15,208 bases of DNA from Patescibacteria group bacterium (GTDB lineage Bacteria > Patescibacteriota > Doudnabacteria > UBA920): contig JAMDEL010000027.1 in NCBI GenBank assembly GCA_023487095.1, positions 1 through 15,208 on the forward strand, given 5' to 3'. The notes beneath the pieces are model-generated. The model did no database searches, had not been told where the DNA came from, and worked only from the letters and a program-made list of their open reading frames with translations. Position numbers and translations under genes: made by a program. How positions within the stretch are numbered: position 1 is the stretch's first letter; each line of letters opens with the position of its first letter. Of the stretch, positions 7,509-13,688 are shown piece by piece.

Positions 7509-7527
7509 ATCCCCATAGGGGGGATAT
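7507..7527 (+). promoter_or_regulatory. CsoR operator (GC-box inverted repeat)
   Basis: A perfect 8-bp inverted repeat, ATATCCCC (7507-7514) and GGGGATAT (7520-7527), is separated by 5 nt (ATAGG). A/T-flanked C-run and G-run half-sites around a short centre are the hallmark of CsoR operators from Bacillus and Mycobacterium. It overlaps the -10 box and transcription start directly before csoR, which implies autoregulation and derepression by Cu(I). Confidence 0.8.
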
Positions 7528-7545
7528 ATAATTTAATTTCAAATT

Positions 7546-7818
7546 ATGGCTTATAAACCCAAAAACACCCATGAGCGTATTGTCCACCGCCTGAAGATTT
7601 CCTTGGGGCATTTGCAAAAGGTTGTGGAAATGGCCGAAGCCCACAAATACTGTTTGGATGTCATCCACCAGTCCCAGGCTGTGCAGAAAGCCTTAAGGCA
7701 GGCCGACGAACTGATTTTAGAGAATCACCTGAAGACCTGCGTAGCCAAAGCCATCAGGCAGGGGAAAGACCAGGAGGCGATTAAGGAAGTAATGGCAGTA
7801 ATTGCCAAAAGGAACTAG
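7546..7818 (+). CDS. csoR: Copper-sensing transcriptional repressor CsoR
   Basis: Small all-helical DUF156-family repressor (90 residues) that binds DNA as a tetramer and releases it when Cu(I) binds. The three Cu(I) ligands of the copper branch are present: Cys36, His61 and Cys65, at the same numbers as in Mycobacterium tuberculosis CsoR. This separates it from the related RcnR (nickel/cobalt) and FrmR (formaldehyde). The N terminus is basic (HERIVHRLK), as usual for the DNA-binding helix. No Shine-Dalgarno is visible before the ATG; the leader is A/T-rich. It is first in the operon, directly after its probable operator at 7507-7527, and copA starts 8 nt after its stop. Confidence 0.93.
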   Translation: MAYKPKNTHERIVHRLKISLGHLQKVVEMAEAHKYCLDVIHQSQAVQKALRQADELILENHLKTCVAKAIRQGKDQEAIKEVMAVIAKRN

Positions 7819-7826
7819 GAGCTTTT

Positions 7827-10151
7827 ATGCAAAAACAACAAATTCCTATTTTAGGCATGGACTGCGCTTCCTGCGCGGCGGTTATCCAGCGCACACTTAA
7901 GAAGGCTGACGGCGTAGCTTCGTGCGAAGTGAATTACGGCTCGGAAAGCGCGCAAATAGAATTTGACGAGAAAAAGACTAACCTTGAGGTGCTTTCAAAA
8001 AAAATTGAACCCCTGGGTTACCGGTTGTCTGCAGGCAAAAAGGGGTCGGGCCAGCATGTTATGCCGGACGGCACAGTCATGAGCGAATCGGAACATGCCG
8101 AGCATTTGGGACTGTCCCAATCCAAAGAGCAAAAACTGGAAGAGTTGAAAAAATATAAGCATAAGGTTCAGTTTACTTTGCCTTTGGCCTTGGCAGTGTT
8201 TGCCTTAATGCTGTGGGAAATAGCCACAGTTTGGAATCCGGTTTTACCCAAGCTGTTTTTGCCCATGGATTTGTATGCAAAAATACTGTTGATTTTATCC
8301 AGTATAGTTTTGTTTTGGGCCGGCCAGCAGTTTTTGCGTGGGCTGCTAACTTTTTTACGCTACGGTGTGGCCGGTATGGACACGTTGATCGGTATCGGCA
8401 CTCTTACCGCCTACCTTTATAGCGTTTTTGTGGTTTTGTTTCCGGAAAGCCGACAAGCGCTAGGCCTGCCTGAAACTATCTTTTTTGACGTAACCATCGT
8501 GGTCATCGGTTTTATTATTTTGGGCAAATATTTGGAAATGCGCTCCAAATTAAGGACAGGGGAAGCCATTGAAAAGCTTTTGAACTTACAAGCCAAGACC
8601 GCGCTGGTTTTAAGAGACGGCAAAGAAGTGGAAGTGCCGATTGCCCAGGTAAAAGTCGGCGACAAAATAGTCGTGAAGCCCGGGGCTAAACTGCCCGTGG
8701 ACGGGCGAATTTTGGAAGGAGCATCTTCTATAGATGATTCTATGGTTACCGGTGAGTTTATGCCGAAAGATGTTAAGCCCGGAGATATGGTGGTGGGCGG
8801 GACGGTGAATCGCCACGGCGCTTTTGTTTTTGAGGCTACCAAAGTGGGCAGCGAAACTTTGCTCGCCCAGATTGTCAGGATGGTTCAGACCGCTCAGGGC
8901 TCCAAGGCGCCAATCCAGAACTTGGCTGACCGCATTTCTGCGGTTTTTGTGCCCGTAGTTTTGGTAATTGCTTTTGCATCCTTGGCCGCCTGGCTCCTGA
9001 TTGGCAGCCGGTTTATGCCTTTTTCTCAAAGCCTGTCTTTGGGCCTATTGTGTTTTGTGAGCGTGCTGGTGATTGCTTGTCCGTGCGCTTTAGGCTTGGC
9101 TACACCTACTGCGATTATTGTGGGGGTGGGTAAGGGCGCGTCTCTGGGCATACTAATAAAAAATGCCGAAAGCCTGGAAAAATTGAGAAGCGTTAATACC
9201 GTGGTTGTTGATAAAACCGGTACTTTGACCGTTGGCAAGCCGTCAGTTGCCGGAGTGGTTCCGGTTTTAGCCCAAGGCAGGCAGTTTGAAGAGAAAATTT
9301 TGCAGATTGCAGGTTCTTTGGAAAAAAAATCCGAACATCCGCTAGCCGAGGCGATTATCAGAAAAGCCGAAGACCTTGGCCTGAAAGTTTTGCCAATAAC
9401 CGACTTTAAAAATTTTGAAGGCAGGGGCGTGTACGGAAAAATTTTGGGCGAAGAGTATTTTATAGGCAGTCCAAAATTTGTGGGAGAGCAGGGCGCAAAG
9501 ACGGATGAAGGGGTTCTCCAAAAATTGACTTTGGAAGGCAAGACACCGGTTGTGGTTGCCAAGGGGCGGGAAACAATCGGCATCTTGGCGATTAGCGACA
9601 GCCTGAAAGAGAATACCGCGGAAGTTGTTAGGCAGCTGAAAATCCTGGGCGTGGAAGTGGTTATGGCCACCGGCGACCATGAAAATACCGCAAGGCATGT
9701 TGCGCGGGAACTCGGGATAGAAAAAGTTTTTGCCCAGGTGTTGCCCCAAGACAAAGCTATGAGGATCAAAGAGTTGCAAAGCGAAGGTTTTGTGGTGGCA
9801 ATGGCCGGGGACGGGATTAACGACGCGCCTGCGCTCGCTCAGGCGGACGTGGGTGTGGCTATGGCCACGGGTACGGATGTGGCTATTGAGTCTGCGGACA
9901 TAACTTTACTCCATGGGGATTTGGCCAAGCTGCTTTCGGCAATTAGACTGGCCAGAAATACGGTCCGGACGGTCAAGCAAAACTTGTTTTGGGCTTTTAT
10001 TTACAACCTGGTTGGCATTCCTCTGGCAACAGGGATCTTTTACCCGCTTTTTGGCTGGCTGTTAAACCCGATTTTTGCCGGTGCGGCCATGGCTCTAAGC
10101 TCGGTGTCGGTGGTGGCCAATTCTTTAAGATTAAAACAAACTAAAATATAA
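7827..10151 (+). CDS. copA: Cu(I)-exporting P1B-type ATPase CopA
   Basis: Pumps Cu(I) out of the cytoplasm (774 residues). Order: one N-terminal HMA domain with GMDCASC (Cys13, Cys16), a His/Met-rich linker, helices MA-MB and M1-M2, the actuator TGE at 308-310, the metal-site CPC at Cys418-Pro419-Cys420, DKTGT with Asp462, the P1B-specific SEHPLAEA (His504-Pro505), GDGINDAP from Gly661, and two final helices containing conserved YNLVGIP and MALSSVSVVANSLRL. CPC plus the Met/Ser in the last helix indicates Cu(I)/Ag(I). The linker at residues 77-93 reads HVMPDGTVMSESEHAEH and carries several potential copper ligands. The ribosome site AGGAG (7817-7821) overlaps the csoR stop and lies 5 nt before the ATG, one of the few good Shine-Dalgarno sites in the window. 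Confidence 0.96.
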   Translation: MQKQQIPILGMDCASCAAVIQRTLKKADGVASCEVNYGSESAQIEFDEKKTNLEVLSKKIEPLGYRLSAGKKGSGQHVMPDGTVMSESEHAEHLGLSQSKEQKLEELKKYKHKVQFTLPLALAVFALMLWEIATVWNPVLPKLFLPMDLYAKILLILSSIVLFWAGQQFLRGLLTFLRYGVAGMDTLIGIGTLTAYLYSVFVVLFPESRQALGLPETIFFDVTIVVIGFIILGKYLEMRSKLRTGEAIEKLLNLQAKTALVLRDGKEVEVPIAQVKVGDKIVVKPGAKLPVDGRILEGASSIDDSMVTGEFMPKDVKPGDMVVGGTVNRHGAFVFEATKVGSETLLAQIVRMVQTAQGSKAPIQNLADRISAVFVPVVLVIAFASLAAWLLIGSRFMPFSQSLSLGLLCFVSVLVIACPCALGLATPTAIIVGVGKGASLGILIKNAESLEKLRSVNTVVVDKTGTLTVGKPSVAGVVPVLAQGRQFEEKILQIAGSLEKKSEHPLAEAIIRKAEDLGLKVLPITDFKNFEGRGVYGKILGEEYFIGSPKFVGEQGAKTDEGVLQKLTLEGKTPVVVAKGRETIGILAISDSLKENTAEVVRQLKILGVEVVMATGDHENTARHVARELGIEKVFAQVLPQDKAMRIKELQSEGFVVAMAGDGINDAPALAQADVGVAMATGTDVAIESADITLLHGDLAKLLSAIRLARNTVRTVKQNLFWAFIYNLVGIPLATGIFYPLFGWLLNPIFAGAAMALSSVSVVANSLRLKQTKI

Positions 10152-10153
10152 TC

Positions 10154-10162
10154 TGGTATAAT
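10154..10162 (+). promoter_or_regulatory. Extended -10 element before the DsbD-like/cupredoxin gene
   Basis: TGGTATAAT is a perfect extended -10 element, with a second TATAAT at 10147-10152. No clear -35 box is present. It lies in the 21-nt gap after copA. Transcription would start only about 4 nt before the ATG at 10173, so a message from here would be nearly leaderless; this fits the lack of a Shine-Dalgarno before that gene. It shares the 11-mer TCTGGTATAAT with the AI-2E promoter. Confidence 0.48.
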
Positions 10163-10172
10163 TAAATAACCT

Positions 10173-11231
10173 ATGAAAGATATCAACCTCATTGCCATTT
10201 TTTTAACAGGACTTTTAACTGGCGGTCTGACTTGCCTCGCCGTGCAGGGCGGTCTTTTGGCCTCCACCATTGCCCAGCGCGAGGAAGAACGGATGAAAGA
10301 GAAGCTGAAAGACCGGCTGAAAGAAGGCCATGCCATGCCGATTTTGTCTTTCCTGTCGGCTAAGCTTGTGGCTTATACCCTGTTGGGTCTATTGCTCGGC
10401 GCTTTGGGTTCGTTTTTTAAGCTCTCCATTACCGCCCAGGTGGTTTTGCAAATTGCGGTTTCTTTGTTTATGGTCGGCACGGCGCTGGCTTTGGTGGACG
10501 CGCATCCGTTTTTCCGTTATTTTATTATCCAACCCCCGAAGTTTTTAACCCGGCGCGTGCGGAGCCAGTCTAAAAGCGGTAATATTTTCGCTCCAGCCAT
10601 TTTGGGAGCTTTCACCATTTTTATTCCCTGTGGCACAACCCAAGCCATGATGGCCTTAGCCGTTGCAACAGGCAACCCGCTGTTTGGCGCCGCTGTGATG
10701 TTCGCGTTTATCCTGGGTACTTCGCCGGTGTTTTTTATCCTGGGTTATTTTGCTGCCCGCCTGAGCGACGCGCTGCATAAAAAGTTTTTGAAATTTGCGG
10801 CTTGGGCGATTATTTTGCTCGCGGTTTTTAATATCAACAATGCCGCGGCCTTGGCCGGCAGCCAGGTTACTTTGGGCAGCTTGTTTAAAGCGAGTTTTTG
10901 CTCCGTGGCCTATTGTGGCGGGGGGCAGGCAGAAAAAACCGCAGGCGAAAACCAGGCGGTTGTTAGCGAACAAACCATCGTTATCAGCAATAACGGATAT
11001 TCGCCTAGAAACTTTACGGTTAAGGCAGGCAGCGAAGTCAAGCTCAATTTAGTCAACAAGGACGGTTGGAGCTGTGCGCAGGCATTTACTATCCCCAAGC
11101 TTAAAATTCAGAAGATTGTCAGGCCAGGGCAAAGTGAAATTGTGGCTTTCGTTGCGCCGGCCAAACCGGGGCAGCTCAATTTTTCCTGCAGCATGGGCAT
11201 GTACACAGGTGTGATTAACGTAGTAAATTAA
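10173..11231 (+). CDS. DsbD/CcdA-like membrane protein (TauE/SafE, UreH-like) with C-terminal cupredoxin domain
   Basis: A 352-residue fusion. Residues ~1-235 form a six-helix membrane domain of the DsbD_2/UreH-like family. Two membrane cysteines, Cys21 (GGLTCLAVQGG) and Cys153 (IPCGTTQAM), lie in the first and a later helix, where CcdA/DsbD proteins carry their thiol-relay pair. After a linker, residues ~265-352 form a cupredoxin-like beta domain with Cys301 (GWSCAQAF) and Cys339-Ser-Met-Gly-Met343-Tyr. This Cys...Cys-x-Met-Gly-Met pattern resembles the Cu(I)-binding cupredoxin CupA of Streptococcus pneumoniae, and no obvious type 1 His ligands are present. Role inferred: accepts copper or controls thiol redox outside the membrane. 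It lies between copA (21 nt) and the HMA gene (1 nt). Substrate export is unproven despite the TauE/SafE name. Confidence 0.85.
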   Translation: MKDINLIAIFLTGLLTGGLTCLAVQGGLLASTIAQREEERMKEKLKDRLKEGHAMPILSFLSAKLVAYTLLGLLLGALGSFFKLSITAQVVLQIAVSLFMVGTALALVDAHPFFRYFIIQPPKFLTRRVRSQSKSGNIFAPAILGAFTIFIPCGTTQAMMALAVATGNPLFGAAVMFAFILGTSPVFFILGYFAARLSDALHKKFLKFAAWAIILLAVFNINNAAALAGSQVTLGSLFKASFCSVAYCGGGQAEKTAGENQAVVSEQTIVISNNGYSPRNFTVKAGSEVKLNLVNKDGWSCAQAFTIPKLKIQKIVRPGQSEIVAFVAPAKPGQLNFSCSMGMYTGVINVVN

Positions 11232-11232
11232 T

Positions 11233-11445
11233 ATGATCCAAATTCATAAATTCAAAATTAACGGCATGCATTGCACTTCCTGCGCCATGAACATAGACGG
11301 TGAACTGGAAGATTCAGACGGGGTTCTGGAAGCGAGCACCCATTACGCCCGCCAGGAAACGGAGATTAAGTTTGACGATGCCAAAATTTCTCTCCCCGAG
11401 CTAAAGCGGGTTATTGAAAAGACCGGCTATACTGTCAGTGATTAG
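11233..11445 (+). CDS. copZ: Stand-alone HMA-domain copper chaperone (CopZ-like)
   Basis: A 70-residue single ferredoxin-like HMA domain with the metal motif GMHCTSC (Cys14, Cys17). It should bind Cu(I) in the cytoplasm and hand it to CopA. The loop Gly-Met-His-Cys differs slightly from the Gly-Met-Asp-Cys of the HMA in CopA. The TxYxxxxxEIKFD segment and the terminal GYTV are typical of the fold. The start codon follows the stop of the DsbD-like gene by one base and lacks a Shine-Dalgarno, so it is probably translated by re-initiation. In many Firmicutes an HMA domain is fused to the N terminus of the same membrane/cupredoxin protein; here it is a separate gene placed after it. The symbol follows function; direct orthology to Bacillus copZ is not shown. 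Confidence 0.88.
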   Translation: MIQIHKFKINGMHCTSCAMNIDGELEDSDGVLEASTHYARQETEIKFDDAKISLPELKRVIEKTGYTVSD

Positions 11446-11501
11446 CCCATCCGGCCCGCGAGCCGGCGGAGACACCGAATAATTTACCTTTTTTGAATTT
11501 T

Positions 11502-11510
11502 TGCTATAAT
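11502..11510 (+). promoter_or_regulatory. Extended -10 promoter for the response regulator
   Basis: TGCTATAAT (extended -10) has a poor -35 candidate, TTTACC, at 11484-11489 (15-nt spacing). The predicted start near 11517 leaves a ~24-nt leader with only a weak GAG close to the ATG at 11541. This suggests the receiver gene is transcribed separately from the copper operon. Confidence 0.52.
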
Positions 11511-11540
11511 ATTAGGGAGATAGATTAACCCTAGAGCTTT

Positions 11541-11912
11541 ATGGACAATAAGCGAATTTTGATTGTGGAAGACGACGATTCCCTTCGTCATATTATGCAT
11601 GATAACCTTGCCCAGGCAGGCTATGAGGTGCTGACGGCCCCAGACGGGGAAGAGGGCTTAAAACAGGCTTTGGAAGGCAAGCCGGACGTGATTTTGCTGG
11701 ACATCATGATGCCTAAAGTAGACGGCATAACCATGCTTAAAAATTACCGGGAAAAGGTCCCGGACAGCCAGGTGCCGGTGATTATGCTCTCTAACTTAGG
11801 CGAAGTTAAGCAGGTTTCCGATGCGCTGGCTCTGGGGGCAAAGGATTATTGGGTGAAATCTTCTTTCGGAATTGGGGAAATAGTAGATAGAGTCAGGGAA
11901 AAATTGAAGTAA
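11541..11912 (+). CDS. Stand-alone receiver-domain response regulator (CheY-like)
   Basis: A 123-residue single receiver domain without an output domain. The acidic pocket EDDD is at 10-13, the phospho-acceptor Asp54 sits in LLDIMMP, Ser84 takes the switch Thr/Ser position, and Lys106 (VKSS) is the conserved lysine. All residues needed for phosphorylation are present. No histidine kinase is in the window, so the partner is unknown. With no DNA-binding or enzymatic domain it must act by protein contact, as CheY or Spo0F do. Similar orphan receivers are frequent in CPR genomes (from memory). It is followed by a strong terminator. Confidence 0.93.
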   Translation: MDNKRILIVEDDDSLRHIMHDNLAQAGYEVLTAPDGEEGLKQALEGKPDVILLDIMMPKVDGITMLKNYREKVPDSQVPVIMLSNLGEVKQVSDALALGAKDYWVKSSFGIGEIVDRVREKLK

Positions 11913-11919
11913 TTTTTTT

Positions 11920-11948
11920 AAAAACCCCTCCGCTGCGGAGGGGTTTTT
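11920..11948. terminator. Bidirectional intrinsic terminator
   Basis: A 12-bp perfect stem (AAAAACCCCTCC at 11920-11931 with GGAGGGGTTTTT at 11937-11948) has a 5-nt loop. It ends in T runs on the plus strand and, read in reverse, on the minus strand. It lies between the convergent receiver gene and ABC permease gene and should stop transcription from both sides. Confidence 0.88.
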
Positions 11949-11962
11949 GTTTTTTGGGTTTT

Positions 11963-12718
11963 TTATATTTGGATTTTGGAGAACAGATAACTCCCGATAA
12001 ACAGACTGATTAAAGTGCAAACTGCGAGGACGCCAAAATCGTAGCCCAAAGAAAAGTGGTTGGCCGAATTAAGAGCGCCGCGTAGTCCGTCTACGCCGTA
12101 GGTCAAAGGGTCTATGTGGGTCACAAACTCCATGATTTTGGGTAGGCCCGCCAAGGGGAAGATCGCGCCGGAGAGAAAATAGGTGGGCATGACCACAAAA
12201 CTCATAATCAGCTGGAATCCCTGAAAATCGGTGAGTACGGAAGCAATGGCGGTTCCCAGGGCCGTAAAGAGTAGCGCGATGAGGAACATAAACATAATTG
12301 TTAGCAGGATGGAGAGCGCGGGGTTATGTGTTTGCAGGCGGAAGCCGGCCGCAAAAGACAGCAGAAAAACAATCAAGCCTTGAATCGTGGCTACGGTTGC
12401 GCCTCCCAATACTCTGCCGAACATGATGTTAAAACGCGCGACGGGCGCGACCATGGTTTCTTTCAAAAATCCGAATTGCCGATCCCAAATCATTTCCACG
12501 CCATTGAACATGGAGGTAAAAAGGATGCTCATGCCAATAATCCCCGGGGACAAGAAATTTATATAGTTTCCCTGGCCCGCGCGCGCAAATACCTGTCCGA
12601 GGCCATAACCCAGGGCGAAAAGGTAAAGTATAGGCTGGCCTAAGCTGCCGATGATTCTGGATTTTGACCGCAGGTAGCGCTTAACCTGCCTCAGCCACAT
12701 AATATATATGGTTGTCAT
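11963..12718 (-). CDS. ABC-2 type permease (DrrB-like exporter subunit)
   Basis: A 251-residue integral membrane subunit with about six hydrophobic helices. It pairs with the ATPase encoded directly upstream. Family features include the N-terminal LRQVKRYLRSKSR, the first extracellular-loop block NFLSPGIIGMSILFTSMFNG, the cytoplasmic WDRQFGFLKETMVAPVAR, and the terminal DPLTYGVDGLRGAL. These place it with DrrB/NodJ-type ABC-2 permeases that export drugs, lipids or polysaccharides; the substrate cannot be read from sequence. I chose the ATG at 12718: GGAGG in the end of the ATPase gene lies a suitable distance upstream and the gap to the ATPase stop is one base. A longer reading starting at 12826 would add 36 non-family residues inside the ATPase gene. 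Confidence 0.9.
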   Translation of the reverse strand: MTTIYIMWLRQVKRYLRSKSRIIGSLGQPILYLFALGYGLGQVFARAGQGNYINFLSPGIIGMSILFTSMFNGVEMIWDRQFGFLKETMVAPVARFNIMFGRVLGGATVATIQGLIVFLLSFAAGFRLQTHNPALSILLTIMFMFLIALLFTALGTAIASVLTDFQGFQLIMSFVVMPTYFLSGAIFPLAGLPKIMEFVTHIDPLTYGVDGLRGALNSANHFSLGYDFGVLAVCTLISLFIGSYLFSKIQI

Positions 12719-12719
12719 A

Positions 12720-13511
12720 TTAGTTTCTTCCTCCCCGGCGCATAAAAACGCCGCGCATGCGGTCTGTGCTGGTGGCGCTTTCTTCCCGTATGGCTTTGCC
12801 GGTAAGCTGCAAAAAAGCATCTTCAAGACTTTGGGAATTGGTCTTGGTCTTTAGTTCTGCCGCAGTGCCTTCGGCGACAATCCGGCCATGGTCAATGATT
12901 GCTATGCGTCCGGCTACACGGTCGGCTTCTTCCATATAATGCGTTGTAAAGAATACCGTGGTTTGTTCTTTTTTATTCAGATCCTGGATGTATTTCCACA
13001 TATGGTTCCTGGTTTGGGGGTCCAGGCCTAAGGTGGGTTCATCCAGGAAAATAATTTTGGGATGGTGCAAGAAACTTCTTGCAATTTCCAGTCTGCGCTT
13101 CATGCCTCCGGAAAAATTTTTGACCAGCTCGTTTTTTTTATCCCACAATTCCACGAACTCCAGCAGTTGGCGGATTCGTTCCTTTAGGCCTTCCCTCGGG
13201 GTCTTGTACAAGACCGCGTGAAAATGCATGTTTTCGTAGGCCGTCAGCTCATCGTCCAGGCTGGGGTCTTGAAAAACAATGCCGAAAGACTTTCGGACAT
13301 CGTGCTTGTTTACACTGGGGTCAAAGCCGTTGATGTTTATTTTGCCGGAAGTGGGGTCAAGTAAAGTCGTGAGCATTTTTATGGTCGTGCTTTTGCCGGC
13401 CCCATTCGGCCCCAGGAAAGCAAAAATTTCTCCTTTGGGCACTTTAAAGGAGAGGTTGCTTACGGCGGTGAAATCGCCGAACTTTTTTGTCAGATTGGAA
13501 ACTTGAATCAT
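12720..13511 (-). CDS. ABC transporter ATP-binding protein (DrrA-like)
   Basis: A 263-residue nucleotide-binding subunit that powers the permease downstream. Motifs: Walker A GPNGAGKST at 34-42, Q-loop Gln81, signature FSGGMKRR at 133-140, Walker B IIFLDEP at 153-159, D-loop GLDP and H-loop His191. FSGGMKRRLEIARSFLHHP, DEPTLGLDPQTR and the C-terminal LEDAFLQLTG are typical of the daunorubicin-resistance (DrrA) subfamily of exporters. The C terminus is basic (MRGVFMRRGGRN), and its Gly-Gly-Arg codons supply the Shine-Dalgarno of the permease gene. The ATG at 13511 lies only 6 nt after a perfect extended -10 box, so its message may be leaderless; no Shine-Dalgarno is seen. Confidence 0.95.
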   Translation of the reverse strand: MIQVSNLTKKFGDFTAVSNLSFKVPKGEIFAFLGPNGAGKSTTIKMLTTLLDPTSGKININGFDPSVNKHDVRKSFGIVFQDPSLDDELTAYENMHFHAVLYKTPREGLKERIRQLLEFVELWDKKNELVKNFSGGMKRRLEIARSFLHHPKIIFLDEPTLGLDPQTRNHMWKYIQDLNKKEQTTVFFTTHYMEEADRVAGRIAIIDHGRIVAEGTAAELKTKTNSQSLEDAFLQLTGKAIREESATSTDRMRGVFMRRGGRN

Positions 13512-13517
13512 ATGGTG

Positions 13518-13526
13518 ATTATATCA
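13518..13526 (-). promoter_or_regulatory. Extended -10 promoter of the ABC exporter
   Basis: On the minus strand TGATATAAT is a perfect extended -10 element, with an AT-rich stretch but no clear -35 box upstream. It ends 6 nt before the ATG at 13511, so transcription should begin at or next to the A of the start codon. Confidence 0.6.
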
Positions 13527-13569
13527 GAATTGCCGCAGATTTAAAAAATTTTTTAAAGACGAAACATTT

Positions 13570-13630
13570 TTTTACCCAGGTTGTAGTAATTATCACAAAT
13601 GGGTTGGTAAAAAGGTCGAAATTTTACCCC
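13570..13630. repeat. Repeated TTTTACC motif in the divergent spacer
   Basis: TTTTACCC occurs at 13570-13577 and TTTTACCCC at 13622-13630, with the inverse GGTAAAA at 13606-13612. The last two form a 7-bp inverted repeat with a 9-nt spacer, upstream of a weak TATATT (13638-13643) that could serve as the -10 box of the secreted-protein gene. This could be an operator; the regulator is unknown. The rest of the 177-nt spacer is A/T-rich and holds no gene. Confidence 0.35.
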
Positions 13631-13688
13631 CTTTGTATATATTACAAATAAGACGACAAAATATTTCCCAAAATATGAAAGGAGCAAT

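Noticed and set aside
7546..7818. RcnR (nickel/cobalt) or FrmR (formaldehyde) as identity of the small repressor
   Set aside because: The Cys36/His61/Cys65 pattern and the copA neighbour fit the copper branch.
9026..9769. Open frame of 247 codons on the minus strand inside copA
   Set aside because: Shadow of the conserved copA frame; low-complexity Ser/Thr/Pro-rich translation with no family features.
11451..11466. CCGGC/GCCGG hairpin after the HMA gene as an operon terminator
   Set aside because: The stem is only 5 bp and is not followed directly by a T run. It may help RNA stability, but I cannot support it as a terminator.
12719..12826. 36-residue N-terminal extension of the ABC permease
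   Set aside because: It lies inside the ATPase gene, has no family similarity, and the ATG at 12718 has a Shine-Dalgarno and gives the normal permease N terminus.
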